64,000 nucleotides of DNA from Variovorax sp. 54 (GCF_002754375.1 NZ_PEFF01000001.1:310001-374000); one strand, 5' to 3'; positions 1 through 8,465 are shown, numbered from the stretch's first letter. Translations and numbers: made by a program. Notes: generated by a model not told the origin, from the sequence alone.

Positions 1-544
1 AGAATTTTTGGAGCCCATGGGCATCACGCCCTACAAGCTGGCTCAGGCGATCCATGTCCCGCTGACTCGCATTACCGCCATCATTGCCGGTGAACGCGGC
101 ATCACCGCGGATACCGGTCTTCGTCTGTCGCGGGCATTCGGTCTGAGCGATGAGTTCTGGATGAACCTGCAACGCGACTACGACGCTGCGACGACGCGGG
201 ACGCGTTACGCGATGAACTGAATGACGTCGAGCCGCTGACCTATCGAGTCATCGTCGCGAATGCGGAGGGTTCCAGCGCGAAGCAAGTCGACGCAGCGCA
301 GAAGCGATTCATCATCGTGCTCTCGAACAAGCTTGGCGGAACACAAAAGGTGCCCGAGTTCTTCGCTTCCTGGTCGAAGTGCTTGCACGCGGGAAGGAAG
401 GCGCTGACCGACACCGAACGCAAGCAGGTTCAGGCATGGAACGCAGCGACCGAAGACGCGAAAGCAGCAGCCGTGGAATTGCTCGGCAAGGTGAGCAATC
501 CCTCGTTTCTGGTGACCCTGCGAGAAGCGGCCGCCAAGCATTGA
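1..544 (+). CDS. HigA-like addiction-module antitoxin, 5' end missing, with C-terminal extension
   Basis: This is an XRE/HigA-type helix-turn-helix protein, the DNA-binding antitoxin partner of HigB-type RNase toxins. The reading frame is open back to the window edge, and the residues before the first Met (EFLEP then MGIT) match the usual HigA start region, so the true start lies upstream. The HTH covers about the first 60 visible residues, with the family pattern GITADTGLRLSRAFG followed by FWMNLQ. HigA proteins normally end near the DVEPL-like position, around residue 75 here. This one continues for about 100 more residues with no family I recognise, including FASWSKCLHAGRK and a lysine/alanine-rich tail. 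No toxin gene is visible; it would lie upstream, outside the window. Family assignment is firm, function as an antitoxin is inferred. Confidence 0.8.
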   Translation, partial: EFLEPMGITPYKLAQAIHVPLTRITAIIAGERGITADTGLRLSRAFGLSDEFWMNLQRDYDAATTRDALRDELNDVEPLTYRVIVANAEGSSAKQVDAAQKRFIIVLSNKLGGTQKVPEFFASWSKCLHAGRKALTDTERKQVQAWNAATEDAKAAAVELLGKVSNPSFLVTLREAAAKH

Positions 545-703
545 TCGTGGCACGCAGCCACTGCGCCGCCTCCAGCAGCACCCGCTCCGCCGGTTCGGCG
601 ACGGTGCGCGTGTGCGTGGAGCTACTGAAGAAGCAGTCGGCGAGCGAACCGCGCAGCTGACAGGGCCGCCATTGACCGCGTCGCCCGCGTGGAGTCTTTT
701 GCC

Positions 704-709
704 TACAAT
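704..709 (+). promoter_or_regulatory. Candidate -10 box for the TPP-riboswitch transcript
   Basis: TACAAT lies 8 bases before the first bases of the riboswitch aptamer, so transcription would begin right at the aptamer. No good -35 is present at 17 bases; the nearest TTGACC (672-677) is too far away at 26 bases. The -10 is supported by position more than by a full promoter match. Confidence 0.45.
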
Positions 710-716
710 CCGGGTT

Positions 717-805
717 CGCTAGGGGTGCTGCGCCGGTTTCGACCGGTGTGGCTGAGAAAGTCCCTTTGAACCTGACTGAGGTAATCCTCGCGCAGGGAAG
801 CTGGT
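717..805 (+). promoter_or_regulatory. TPP riboswitch (THI element)
   Basis: The conserved blocks of the thiamine-pyrophosphate aptamer occur in order: GGGGTGC (722-728), GGCTGAGA near 750, CCCTTTGAACCTGA near 762-775, GGTAATCC near 780 and GCGCAGGGAAG near 791-801. It binds TPP and lowers expression of the downstream gene when thiamine is plentiful. It lies about 90 bases upstream of cytX, in line with that gene's role in uptake of thiamine precursors. It directly precedes only cytX; thiO and the genes after it begin beyond the oppositely oriented thiD. Confidence 0.95.
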
Positions 806-871
806 CCGGTGGCCTCTCACGTTCTCTCGCGTGACGGCCGCGCCACTGGAGCCTCGCCCACCTGCCAAACC

Positions 872-889
872 TTTTGCACTGGAGCAAAA
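872..889 (+). promoter_or_regulatory. Hairpin around the cytX ribosome-binding site
   Basis: TTTTGC (872-877) and GCAAAA (884-889) can pair, leaving a loop ACTGGA that contains the start of the Shine-Dalgarno GGAG (881-884). The cytX ATG is at 893. A second dyad lies just upstream (TCACG/CGTGA near 817-834). Together they could form the expression platform of the riboswitch, acting on translation. Folding was judged by eye only. Confidence 0.45.
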
Positions 890-892
890 CGG

Positions 893-2236
893 ATGGCACA
901 CGACCACAACAACGACAGTTCCGCCTCGTCCGGCAACGAAGCGCTCACACCCCTGCCCGCCTCCCGGCGCGTCTTCGGCTGGCACGACCACGCCTCGCTG
1001 TGGTTCAGCCTCGGCGTCGGGCTGCTGGTGATGCAGATCGGCGCCTACCTGGTGCCGGCCGTGGGCACGCGCGACGCGGCGCTGGCCATCGTGCTGGGCT
1101 CGCTGCTCGGCGCCGGGCTGCTGGCCTGGACCGCGCGGCTGGGCTGCGAAACCGGACTGGCGAGCGCCGGCCTGATGCACGCCACTTACGGCAGCGCCTT
1201 CGCGCGGCTGCCGGTGCTGCTCAACATCGTCCAGCTGGTGGGCTGGACCACCTTCGAACTCGTGATCATGCGCGAGGGCACGCAGGCCATCGGGCAGCAG
1301 GCCTTCGGCCCCGCGCTGGGCACAGCCTGGGGCGGCGTGCTGACCACGCTGCTGTGGGGCGCCGTGCTGCTGGCGCTGCTTGCGGGTTCGATGGTGAAGC
1401 TGGTGCGCCGCTTCGTGAGCCGCTTCGGGCTGCCGCTGGTGGTGCTGTCGCTGCTGTGGCTCAGCTGGCAGTTCGCCACGCAGCTGCATGCCAAGGGCCT
1501 CGACGCCTTCTGGGCGCGGCCGGGCAACGGCAGCATGGGCATGTTCAGCGCACTCGACCTGGTGATTGCGATGCCGGTGTCTTGGCTGCCGCTGGTGGCC
1601 GACTACGCGCGCCACGGCAAGCGCAGCGCGGGCGGTGGTCTGGGCAGCGCATTCAGCGGCACGTGGATCGGCTATGCGCTCGCCAACATCTGGTGCTACG
1701 CGCTGGGCGTGATGGTGGTGAGCGTGGCCGAGCCGGGCACCAGCCTGGTCATGGCGCTGCTGCTGGCGCAGGGCGGCCTGGTGGCGTTGGGCCTCATCCT
1801 CATCGACGAACTCGACAACGCCTATGGCGACGTGTACTCGGGCTCGGTGTCCACGCACAGCCTGCTGCCGCGCTGGAGCGTGAAGCGCTGGGGCCTGCTG
1901 CTGGCGGTGCTGTGCATCGGCCTCGCGCTGGTGCTGCCGATGCACACGCTCGAACCCTTCCTGCTGCTGCTGAGTTCGGTGTTCGTGCCGCTGTATGGCG
2001 TGATCCTCGGACGGCTGGGCAGCGGAAACGCCGTGTCGGCGGGCGGCACGCGCACCATCGACTGGGGCGCGGCGCTGATCTGGCTCGCGGGCATCGCGGC
2101 CTACCACGCGCTGGCCAAGTGGGCGCCGCAGTTCGGCTCGGCGCTGCCGACGCTGGCGGCGACTTTCGTTCTGGCCTGGCTCAGCCGGCCGACAGCGGCA
2201 AGCGGTGGGTCGGCACTGGCGCAAAGCCGTGGTTGA
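893..2236 (+). CDS. cytX: Hydroxymethylpyrimidine transporter CytX (NCS1 family)
   Basis: A 447-residue inner-membrane permease of the nucleobase:cation symporter-1 family. CytX members are predicted to import hydroxymethylpyrimidine, the pyrimidine precursor of thiamine. The protein is almost all hydrophobic helices, about 12, beginning with SLWFSLGVGLLVMQIGAYLV after a polar N-terminus of about 35 residues. The ATG at 893 is chosen over an upstream in-frame ATG at 809 because GGAG sits 8 bases before it and 809 lies at the edge of the riboswitch. The TPP riboswitch upstream fixes the thiamine role. The last 56 bases overlap the convergent thiD gene. Confidence 0.9.
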   Translation: MAHDHNNDSSASSGNEALTPLPASRRVFGWHDHASLWFSLGVGLLVMQIGAYLVPAVGTRDAALAIVLGSLLGAGLLAWTARLGCETGLASAGLMHATYGSAFARLPVLLNIVQLVGWTTFELVIMREGTQAIGQQAFGPALGTAWGGVLTTLLWGAVLLALLAGSMVKLVRRFVSRFGLPLVVLSLLWLSWQFATQLHAKGLDAFWARPGNGSMGMFSALDLVIAMPVSWLPLVADYARHGKRSAGGGLGSAFSGTWIGYALANIWCYALGVMVVSVAEPGTSLVMALLLAQGGLVALGLILIDELDNAYGDVYSGSVSTHSLLPRWSVKRWGLLLAVLCIGLALVLPMHTLEPFLLLLSSVFVPLYGVILGRLGSGNAVSAGGTRTIDWGAALIWLAGIAAYHALAKWAPQFGSALPTLAATFVLAWLSRPTAASGGSALAQSRG

Positions 2237-3029
2237 GCGGACCGTGGCCCGCGCCCACCTGCACATTCGCACCGGCGCTCATCGCGCCGAGGATGTACGC
2301 GCGTGCGCGCTCGACCGCGTCGGGCAGCGCCAACCCCAATGCCAGGTACGCGGCGATGGCCGACGAGAGCGTGCAGCCGGTACCGTGCAGGTTGCGGCTG
2401 GCAATGCGTTGCGACGCGAGCCGCTTGCGCGCGCCGCTGCGCTCCAGCAGCACATCGACCACTTCGTCGCCCGGCAGGTGACCGCCCTTGAGCAGCACGG
2501 CCTTCGCGCCGAGCGCGAGCAGTTCGTCCGCCGCGCCGTCGAGCGCGTCGATGCCGCCGATGGCGTGGCCGACCAGCAAGGCGGCTTCGTCGAGGTTGGG
2601 CGTGACCACCACGGCGCGCGGGAACAGCTCGCGCACCAGCACCTGCACGGTCTCGGCCGCGATCAGGCGATCGCCGCTGGTGGCGATCATCACGGGGTCG
2701 AGCACCACGTTCTTCAACTGGTAGCGGTCGATGGCCCAGGCCACCACCTCGACCACCTCGGGCGCGTGCAGCATACCGAGCTTGACGGCGTCGACGCCGA
2801 TGTCTTCCACCACGGCCTGGATCTGCGCCTTCAGGAAAGCGGGCGGCACGCCGTGGATGCCCGAGACACCCATCGTGTTCTGCGCGGTGAGTGCGGTGAT
2901 GGCCGTCATGCCGTAGCAGCCGAGCGCCGCGAAGGTCTTGAGATCAGCCTGAATGCCGGCGCCGCCGCCGCTGTCGGAGCCGGCGATGGAAAGCACGCGT
3001 GCGTAGCGTTGGGTGGGTGCGGGGGTCAT
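2181..3029 (-). CDS. thiD: Hydroxymethylpyrimidine/phosphomethylpyrimidine kinase ThiD
   Basis: A 282-residue cytoplasmic kinase that phosphorylates HMP and HMP-P to HMP-PP for thiamine synthesis. It has the ribokinase-like N-terminal signature GSDSGGGAGIQADLK near residue 16, the central DPVMIATSG and the C-terminal ATP/anion-hole motif GTGCTLSSAIAAYLA. The start is the Met of MTPAPTQRYARVLSIAGS at 3029; the frame stays open further upstream but only through the repeat region. The gene runs opposite to cytX and thiO, so a transcript reading from cytX into thiO would be antisense to it. A GATAAT box about 10 bases before the ATG suggests a very short leader. Confidence 0.95.
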   Translation of the reverse strand: MTPAPTQRYARVLSIAGSDSGGGAGIQADLKTFAALGCYGMTAITALTAQNTMGVSGIHGVPPAFLKAQIQAVVEDIGVDAVKLGMLHAPEVVEVVAWAIDRYQLKNVVLDPVMIATSGDRLIAAETVQVLVRELFPRAVVVTPNLDEAALLVGHAIGGIDALDGAADELLALGAKAVLLKGGHLPGDEVVDVLLERSGARKRLASQRIASRNLHGTGCTLSSAIAAYLALGLALPDAVERARAYILGAMSAGANVQVGAGHGPLNHGFAPVPTHRLPLSAG

Positions 3030-3079
3030 GTTGAAAATTATCGGCGACGCGTGCTTCTTCCTACGCCACGGTTGTCTTA

Positions 3080-3192
3080 CTCCCTCTCCCCTTGGGGAGA
3101 GGGTCGGGGTGAGGGCGTGGGCCTTTGCGAGCGCACGGCCTTTGCCATCGCAGTCGGCCCTCACCCCAGCCCTCTCCCCAAGGGGAGAGGGA
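3080..3192. repeat. Paired inverted repeat (REP-like) between thiD and thiO
   Basis: Two copies of the same element face each other. One is 3080-3117 (CTCCCTCTCCCC, TTGGGGAGAGGG, TCGGGGTGAGGG); the other is its reverse complement at 3158-3192 (CCCTCACCCCAGCCCTCTCC onward). Each copy has its own internal palindrome, and the pair can form a larger stem with a 40-base loop. Such CCCTCTCCCC/GGGGAGAGGG elements are common between genes in Burkholderiales. It lies in the divergent thiD/thiO region and ends 22 bases before thiO. Confidence 0.85.
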
Positions 3193-3214
3193 GCAACAGC
3201 CGCGGAGCAAGACC

Positions 3215-4309
3215 ATGAGCGTGCCATTTCAATCGGCGGCCATCCTCGGCGCAGGCCTCATGGGTCGCCTGATGGCGGTCACGCTCGCGCAGGCCGGCTG
3301 CAAGATCGACCTGTACGAAGCCGGCAGCCCCGAAGCCGAAGGCGCCGCCGCGCGCGTGGCCGCGGCCATGCTCGCGCCGCTGGCCGAATCGGCCGTGGCG
3401 CCGGTGTCGGTCGTGCGCATGGGGCAGCACGCGCTGTCGCGCTGGCCCGAGTTGCTGGCACCGCTGACGCAACCCGTGTTCTTCCAGCGCGAAGGCACGC
3501 TGGTGCTGTGGCACCGCCAAGATGCCGCCGAAGCCACGCGGCTCGCGGGCGTGCTGGCGCGCACCGGCGCGCAGGTGCCCGAGCTTGCACCGATGCAGGC
3601 GCTCGACACGCCCGCCGCCATCGCCGCACTGGAGCCCTCGCTGGGCACGCGCTTCGCTCGCGGCCTGTACCTGCCAGGCGAAGGCCAGCTCGACAACCGC
3701 GCGCTGCTTGCGTCGCTGCGCGCCACGCTGGAAGCCGATGCGCGCGTGACGCTGCATTGGCAGTCGCCGCGTGCGCCTTCCGACTTTTCGCCCGGCACGG
3801 CGGGCCAGCCCGACTGGGTGATCGACTGCCGCGGCCTCGGTGCCAAGCCGCAATGGAACGCACTGCGCGGCGTGCGCGGCGAGGTGATCCGCGTGCATGC
3901 GCCCGAGGTCACGCTGCAGCGCCCTACGCGCCTCGTGCATCCGCGCTACCCGCTGTACATCGCGCCCAAGCCCGACCACCTGTTCGTGATCGGCGCGACC
4001 GAGATCGAGTCGGACGACATGTCGCCCGCCAGCGTGCGCTCCACGCTCGAACTGCTGAGTGCGGCCTACGCGGTGCACAGCGGCTTTGCCGAGGCGCGCA
4101 TCGTCGAGATCGCGACGCAGTGCCGCCCCACCCTGCCCGACAACCTGCCGGCGATCCGCCAGCCGCAACCGCGCATGCTGCAGATCAACGGCCTGTACCG
4201 CCACGGTTTCATGATCGCGCCCGCGCTGCTCGACGCGGCCATGGAGCTGCTGGTGCACGGCCGTTCCACGCTCGCGCGCGGCTTCGGCATGGACGTGCCC
4301 GACGCATGA
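3215..4309 (+). CDS. thiO: Glycine oxidase ThiO (FAD-dependent)
   Basis: A 364-residue D-amino-acid-oxidase-family flavoenzyme that makes the dehydroglycine (imine) used for the thiazole ring of thiamine. The FAD-binding Rossmann signature GAGLMG is at residues 12-17, followed by an acidic strand end (IDLYEAGS). A C-terminal segment RPTLPDNLPAI and GLYRHGFMIAPALL matches the family's substrate/FAD domain. The ATG at 3215 has GGAG 8 bases upstream; the frame is open earlier but runs through the inverted repeat. It is the first gene of a tight run thiO-thiS-thiG-thiE, with its stop overlapping a possible thiS start. Confidence 0.93.
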   Translation: MSVPFQSAAILGAGLMGRLMAVTLAQAGCKIDLYEAGSPEAEGAAARVAAAMLAPLAESAVAPVSVVRMGQHALSRWPELLAPLTQPVFFQREGTLVLWHRQDAAEATRLAGVLARTGAQVPELAPMQALDTPAAIAALEPSLGTRFARGLYLPGEGQLDNRALLASLRATLEADARVTLHWQSPRAPSDFSPGTAGQPDWVIDCRGLGAKPQWNALRGVRGEVIRVHAPEVTLQRPTRLVHPRYPLYIAPKPDHLFVIGATEIESDDMSPASVRSTLELLSAAYAVHSGFAEARIVEIATQCRPTLPDNLPAIRQPQPRMLQINGLYRHGFMIAPALLDAAMELLVHGRSTLARGFGMDVPDA

Positions 4310-4323
4310 CGACGACATCGACG

Positions 4324-4521
4324 ATGAACATCCTGATCAACGACAAACCCTGCACGCTGCCCGAAGGCGCGCTGCTCGCCGACGCGCTCGCCGTGCTGCA
4401 GGCCGTGCCGCCCTTCGCGGTGGCAGTCAACCGCGAGTTCGTGCCGCGCTCGGCCTACGCCACGCACCCGCTGCACGCGGACGACCGCGTCGAGGTGATC
4501 CGCCCGGTGACCGGCGGCTGA
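4324..4521 (+). CDS. thiS: Sulfur-carrier protein ThiS
   Basis: A 65-residue ubiquitin-like protein that carries sulfur as a C-terminal thiocarboxylate to ThiG. It ends in the required Gly-Gly (RPVTGG) and has the family core [20 protein letters not shown] and [12 protein letters not shown]. The usual MNI start is at 4324. A second in-frame ATG at 4306 overlaps the thiO stop as ATGA and would add six residues (MTTTST); translational coupling could favour it. It lies between thiO and thiG, its direct partners. Confidence 0.95.
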   Translation: MNILINDKPCTLPEGALLADALAVLQAVPPFAVAVNREFVPRSAYATHPLHADDRVEVIRPVTGG

Positions 4522-4558
4522 ACGGACGCACAGAGACAAGACGATGGAGACGACACCC

Positions 4559-5368
4559 ATGACCAATCCCGATCCGCTGGTCCTCTACGGCCAGACCTTC
4601 CACAGCCGCCTGCTGCTGGGCACCGCGCGCTACCCGTCGCCCGACGTGCTCGAAGCGGCTGTGCAGCGCGCCAAGCCCGCGATGCTGACTGCTTCGCTGC
4701 GCCGCCAGACGGCGAACCAGGGCTCCGGCAACAGCGACCTCGGCAACGGCTTCTGGGAGCTGCTGCGCAAGCTGGGCGTGCCCGTGCTGCCCAACACCGC
4801 CGGCTGCCACAGCGTGCAGGAGGTGGTCGCCACCGCGCAGATGGCGCGCGAGCTGTTCGACACGCCGTGGATCAAGCTCGAGCTCATCGGCGACGACTAC
4901 ACGCTGCAGCCCGACACGCTGAACCTCGTCGATGCCGCGTCGCAGCTGATCCGCGATGGCTTCCACGTGCTGCCCTACTGCACCGAAGACCTCGTGCTGT
5001 GCCAGCGCCTCGTCGATGTCGGTTGCCAGGCCGTGATGCCGTGGGCCGCGCCCATCGGCACCGGACGCGGGCCGGTCAATCCGTATGCGCTGCGCCTGCT
5101 GCGCGAGCGGCTGAAGGTGCCGATGCTGGTGGACGCGGGCCTCGGCCTGCCCTCGCACGCGTGCCAGGTGATGGAGTGGGGCTACGACGGCGTGCTGCTC
5201 AACACCGCCGTCGCGCTCGCCCAGGAACCGGTCGCGATGGCCGGCGCCTTTGCCGATGCGGTGCAGGCCGGCCGCACCGCCTACCGCGCCGGTGCGATGG
5301 CCGCGCAGGACGCCGCGCAGCCCAGCACGCCCGTGCTCGGCACGCCCTTCTGGCACCACGCGCCCTGA
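4559..5368 (+). CDS. thiG: Thiazole synthase ThiG
   Basis: A 269-residue (beta/alpha)8 enzyme that forms the thiazole phosphate of thiamine from deoxyxylulose 5-phosphate, dehydroglycine and ThiS thiocarboxylate. The Schiff-base lysine is in [11 protein letters not shown] near residue 105, and [13 protein letters not shown] and [12 protein letters not shown] are the phosphate-binding stretches. The ATG at 4559 has GGAG 8 bases ahead; an alternative ATG at 4544 would add five residues. It follows thiS by 37 bases. Confidence 0.96.
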   Translation: MTNPDPLVLYGQTFHSRLLLGTARYPSPDVLEAAVQRAKPAMLTASLRRQTANQGSGNSDLGNGFWELLRKLGVPVLPNTAGCHSVQEVVATAQMARELFDTPWIKLELIGDDYTLQPDTLNLVDAASQLIRDGFHVLPYCTEDLVLCQRLVDVGCQAVMPWAAPIGTGRGPVNPYALRLLRERLKVPMLVDAGLGLPSHACQVMEWGYDGVLLNTAVALAQEPVAMAGAFADAVQAGRTAYRAGAMAAQDAAQPSTPVLGTPFWHHAP

Positions 5369-5373
5369 ACCCC

Positions 5374-6333
5374 ATGAGCACCATCGACACCTCCAACGCC
5401 CGCGCCGTGGCGCAAGCCATCGTCGCGGCCCACGGCCTGCGCTTCGGCGCCGCCACGTCCACGCCCGTGAGCGGCGCACCGCGCTTCACGTCGGACGACG
5501 CCGTCTACCGCGGCGCAAAGCAAGCCTGCACCGCGCTCGGCTTCATCGAGATCGATGCCGAATGCCTCGCCCATGCGTGGCGCGCGCAGACCGAACGGCT
5601 GCGCCAGTTCGACGCGTCGGCATGGCCCGATGCGCCGGTCGATTTCGGCATGGGCCCGTTTCCACCCACCGCGCGCGCCGACGCCTTTCCGCCCTGCCCC
5701 GAACGGCTCGGCCTCTACGCCGTGCTGCCCGATGCCGCCTGGGTCGGCCGCATGGCGCGCGCCGGCGTGCCGACGGTGCAGCTGCGCTTCAAGTCGGACG
5801 ACGCAGCCGCCGTCGCGCGCGAAGTGCAGGCTGCCGTCGACGCGGTGCGCGGCACGGATGCGCTGCTCTTCATCAACGACCACTGGCAGCTCGCCATCGC
5901 GGCGGGTGCCTACGGCATTCACCTCGGGCAGGAAGACCTCGATGCGCTGTCGCCCGATGAACTGCAGCAGCTGCGCGCCTCGGGCCTGCGGCTCGGCGTG
6001 AGCACCCATGGCTACGCCGAGATGGTGCGCGCCGACGCGGTGAGTCCGAGCTACATCGCGATGGGCGCCATCTACCCGACCACGCTCAAGCGGATGGCGA
6101 CCGCGCCGCAGGGCGTGGCGCGGCTCGCGGCCTACGCGCGCCTGCTGCGCGGCTACCCGCAGGTCGGCATCGGCGGCGTCGATGCCGTGCGATTGCCCGA
6201 GGTGCTCGCCACCGGCGTCGGTTCGGTCGCCGTGGTGCGCGCGCTGGTCGCCGCCGACGATCCCGAGGCCACGGCCGCGCAATGGATGACGGCGATGCAC
6301 GCCGCCCCGGTTTCCCCTGAACGCACAGAATGA
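5374..6333 (+). CDS. thiE: Thiamine-phosphate synthase ThiE with N-terminal extension
   Basis: The C-terminal two thirds form a ThiE TIM barrel that joins HMP-PP and thiazole phosphate to thiamine phosphate. Family motifs are all present: VQLRFKSDD, FINDHWQLAI, GIHLGQEDL, LGVSTHG, MGAIYPTTLK and VGIGGV. The protein has 319 residues, whereas ThiE is usually about 210. The first 110 or so residues, before LGLYAVLPDAAW, match no domain I know; they contain AVYRGAKQACTALGFIEID and a Pro-rich linker. The start lies 5 bases after thiG, and the stop overlaps the receptor gene's ATG (ATGA). Confidence 0.92.
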   Translation: MSTIDTSNARAVAQAIVAAHGLRFGAATSTPVSGAPRFTSDDAVYRGAKQACTALGFIEIDAECLAHAWRAQTERLRQFDASAWPDAPVDFGMGPFPPTARADAFPPCPERLGLYAVLPDAAWVGRMARAGVPTVQLRFKSDDAAAVAREVQAAVDAVRGTDALLFINDHWQLAIAAGAYGIHLGQEDLDALSPDELQQLRASGLRLGVSTHGYAEMVRADAVSPSYIAMGAIYPTTLKRMATAPQGVARLAAYARLLRGYPQVGIGGVDAVRLPEVLATGVGSVAVVRALVAADDPEATAAQWMTAMHAAPVSPERTE

Positions 6334-8465
6334 ACGCTCGACTTTTCTCGCACTCCCCGCTTTCGCGCGCACTCGCCGCCGCCCTCCTCACTTTCGGTGC
6401 CTGTGGCGCGCATGCGCAATCTCAGGCCTTGCCCGAGGTCACCGTGAACGACGGCGCCGCCGCGCCGCAAGCCGACATCAGCGGCTTCGGCGACGTGCCG
6501 CTGCGCGAGCTGCCGCTGTCGGCCACGATCATCGACAGCCAGCAGTTGCGCAGCAGCGGCGCACGCCGCCTCGCCGACCTGACGCAGTTCGACGCCTCGG
6601 TCACCGACGCCTACAACTCGGCCGGCTACTGGGACTACCTCACGGTGCGCGGCTTCGTGCTCGACAACCGCTTCAACTACCGGCGCGAAGGCCTGCCGAT
6701 CAGCGCCGAAACGGCGATTCCGCTCGACAACAAGGAGCGCATCGAGATCCTGCGCGGCACCAGCGGCATCCAGGCCGGCACCAGCGCACCGGGCGGGCTC
6801 GTCAACTACGTGGTCAAGCGCCCCACCGAACAGGACCTGCGCACCGTCCGCCTCGAAACCACGAGCCGCGGCAGCGTGCTCAGCGCGCTCGACTTCGGCG
6901 GGCGCTTCGGCGAGAACCGCCAGTTCGGCTACCGACTCAACGTCGCCGGCGAAAAGCTCAAACCGCTCACACACAACCTCGACGGCAGCCGCCGCATCTT
7001 CTCGCTCGCGGCCGACTGGCGCATCACGCGCGACTCGGTGCTCGAGTTCGAAGCGGAGCAAAGCCACAAACAGCAGCCGAGCCAGAACGGCTACAGCCTG
7101 CTGGGCAACACGCTGCCCCGGCCGGTCGATCCGCGCATCAACCTCAACAACCAGCCGTGGTCGCAGCCCTCGGTGTTCAAGGCGTTGACGGGCACGGTGC
7201 GCTTCAGCCAGGCGCTGAATGCCGACTGGCGCTGGAGCGCGCAGATCGGCCAGCAGCGCCTGAAGACCGACGACCGGCTGGCCTACGCGTTCGGTTGCGG
7301 CGCCGAAGGCAACTACGACCGCTATTGCTCCGACGGCACCTTCGACGTGTACGACTTTCGCAGCGAGAACGAGCGCCGCACGCAGACCGCGGGCAGCCTG
7401 AACCTCAAGGGCAACGTGATGACGGGCAGCGTGCGGCACGAGCTGGGCTTTGGCCTGCTGCAAAGCCGCGTGCGCAACCGCTTCCAGGACCAGGCCTACA
7501 ACTACGTCGGCACCGGCAACATCTGGGCGACCGCGATGACGCCGGCCGACCCGCGACTGACCGACGCGAACACCAACCGCAACGAGCGCTCGACCGAGCT
7601 GTCGGTGCAGGACGCGATCCGCTGGAACGACCGCTTCACGACCTGGATCGGCGCGCGGCACACACGGCTGTCGCGCGACAGCATCCGCACCGACGGCTCG
7701 CGCCCCACCGGCTACAGCGACAGCATCACCACGCCGTGGATCGCGGCCAGCTACACGATTCAGCCCGGGCTGCTCGCCTATGCGAGCTGGGGCAAGGGCG
7801 TCGAATCGCAGGTCGTGCCGAACAAGAGCTCGCAGTACGCGAACGCGGGCGAGGCGCTGCCCGCGCTGCAATCGCGCCAGTGGGAACTCGGCCTGAAGGG
7901 CGGCGATGCGGCGTTCAACTGGCAGGTCGCGTGGTTCGACATCTCGCGCCCGATGACCAACCTCGACCTGTGCGGCGAGTCCTGCACGGTGCGCAACGAC
8001 GGCCGCGCGGTGCATCGCGGCCTCGAGGCCGGCGCGCAATGGACGGGCGGCCCCTGGCGCCTGGGCGGCAGCGTGGCACTCATCGACGCCAAGCGGCGCG
8101 GCAGCACGACCGCCCCCGAACTCAACGGACAGGCACCCACCAACGTGCCCAAGCAGGTGCTGCGCGCGCAGGCCGCGTACCGCTTCGCGTCGGTGCCGGG
8201 CCTCGAACTCGCGGGCCAGCTGTCGTACGAAGGCCGCCGCAACGTGCTGCCCGATGGCTCGATCCGGCTGCCGTCGTGGACGCGCCTCGATGCGGTGCTG
8301 CGCTACGACACCAAGCTGGCCGGCATGGCCACGAGCTGGACGCTGGCCGTCGACAACCTGTTCGATCGCCGTTACTGGAAGGAGTCGCCCTACCAGTTCA
8401 GCCACGTCTACCTGTTCCCGGGCGCGCCGCGCACGCTGCGCCTGGGCGTGAGCATTGCGATGTGA
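6330..8465 (+). CDS. TonB-dependent outer-membrane receptor, probably for thiamine or a precursor
   Basis: A 711-residue TonB-dependent receptor. It has a signal peptide (cleavage after AHAQ, about residue 30), a plug domain with SATIIDSQQLRSSGARRLAD, WDYLTVRGFVLDN and ERIEILRGTSGIQAGTSAPG (about 50-180), then a 22-strand-type barrel to the C-terminus. By family it looks like the siderophore class. Its ATG overlaps the thiE stop in ATGA, so it is co-translated with thiamine synthesis genes. This suggests transport of thiamine, a phosphate ester or a thiamine precursor across the outer membrane. The final residue is Met in LGVSIAM rather than the usual aromatic. Receptor class is certain; substrate is inferred from context. 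Confidence 0.9.
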   Translation: MNARLFSHSPLSRALAAALLTFGACGAHAQSQALPEVTVNDGAAAPQADISGFGDVPLRELPLSATIIDSQQLRSSGARRLADLTQFDASVTDAYNSAGYWDYLTVRGFVLDNRFNYRREGLPISAETAIPLDNKERIEILRGTSGIQAGTSAPGGLVNYVVKRPTEQDLRTVRLETTSRGSVLSALDFGGRFGENRQFGYRLNVAGEKLKPLTHNLDGSRRIFSLAADWRITRDSVLEFEAEQSHKQQPSQNGYSLLGNTLPRPVDPRINLNNQPWSQPSVFKALTGTVRFSQALNADWRWSAQIGQQRLKTDDRLAYAFGCGAEGNYDRYCSDGTFDVYDFRSENERRTQTAGSLNLKGNVMTGSVRHELGFGLLQSRVRNRFQDQAYNYVGTGNIWATAMTPADPRLTDANTNRNERSTELSVQDAIRWNDRFTTWIGARHTRLSRDSIRTDGSRPTGYSDSITTPWIAASYTIQPGLLAYASWGKGVESQVVPNKSSQYANAGEALPALQSRQWELGLKGGDAAFNWQVAWFDISRPMTNLDLCGESCTVRNDGRAVHRGLEAGAQWTGGPWRLGGSVALIDAKRRGSTTAPELNGQAPTNVPKQVLRAQAAYRFASVPGLELAGQLSYEGRRNVLPDGSIRLPSWTRLDAVLRYDTKLAGMATSWTLAVDNLFDRRYWKESPYQFSHVYLFPGAPRTLRLGVSIAM

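Noticed and set aside
545..660. Possible remnant of a LysR gene end (SATVRVCVELLKK reading on the plus strand)
   Set aside because: Only about 20 residues look LysR-like; too short to separate from chance, so not listed as a feature.
719..2272. Long minus-strand frame (517 codons) opposite cytX
   Set aside because: It is His/Gln/Arg-rich with no domain or signal and mirrors cytX codon bias. It also covers the riboswitch. It is a shadow of the real gene in GC-rich DNA.
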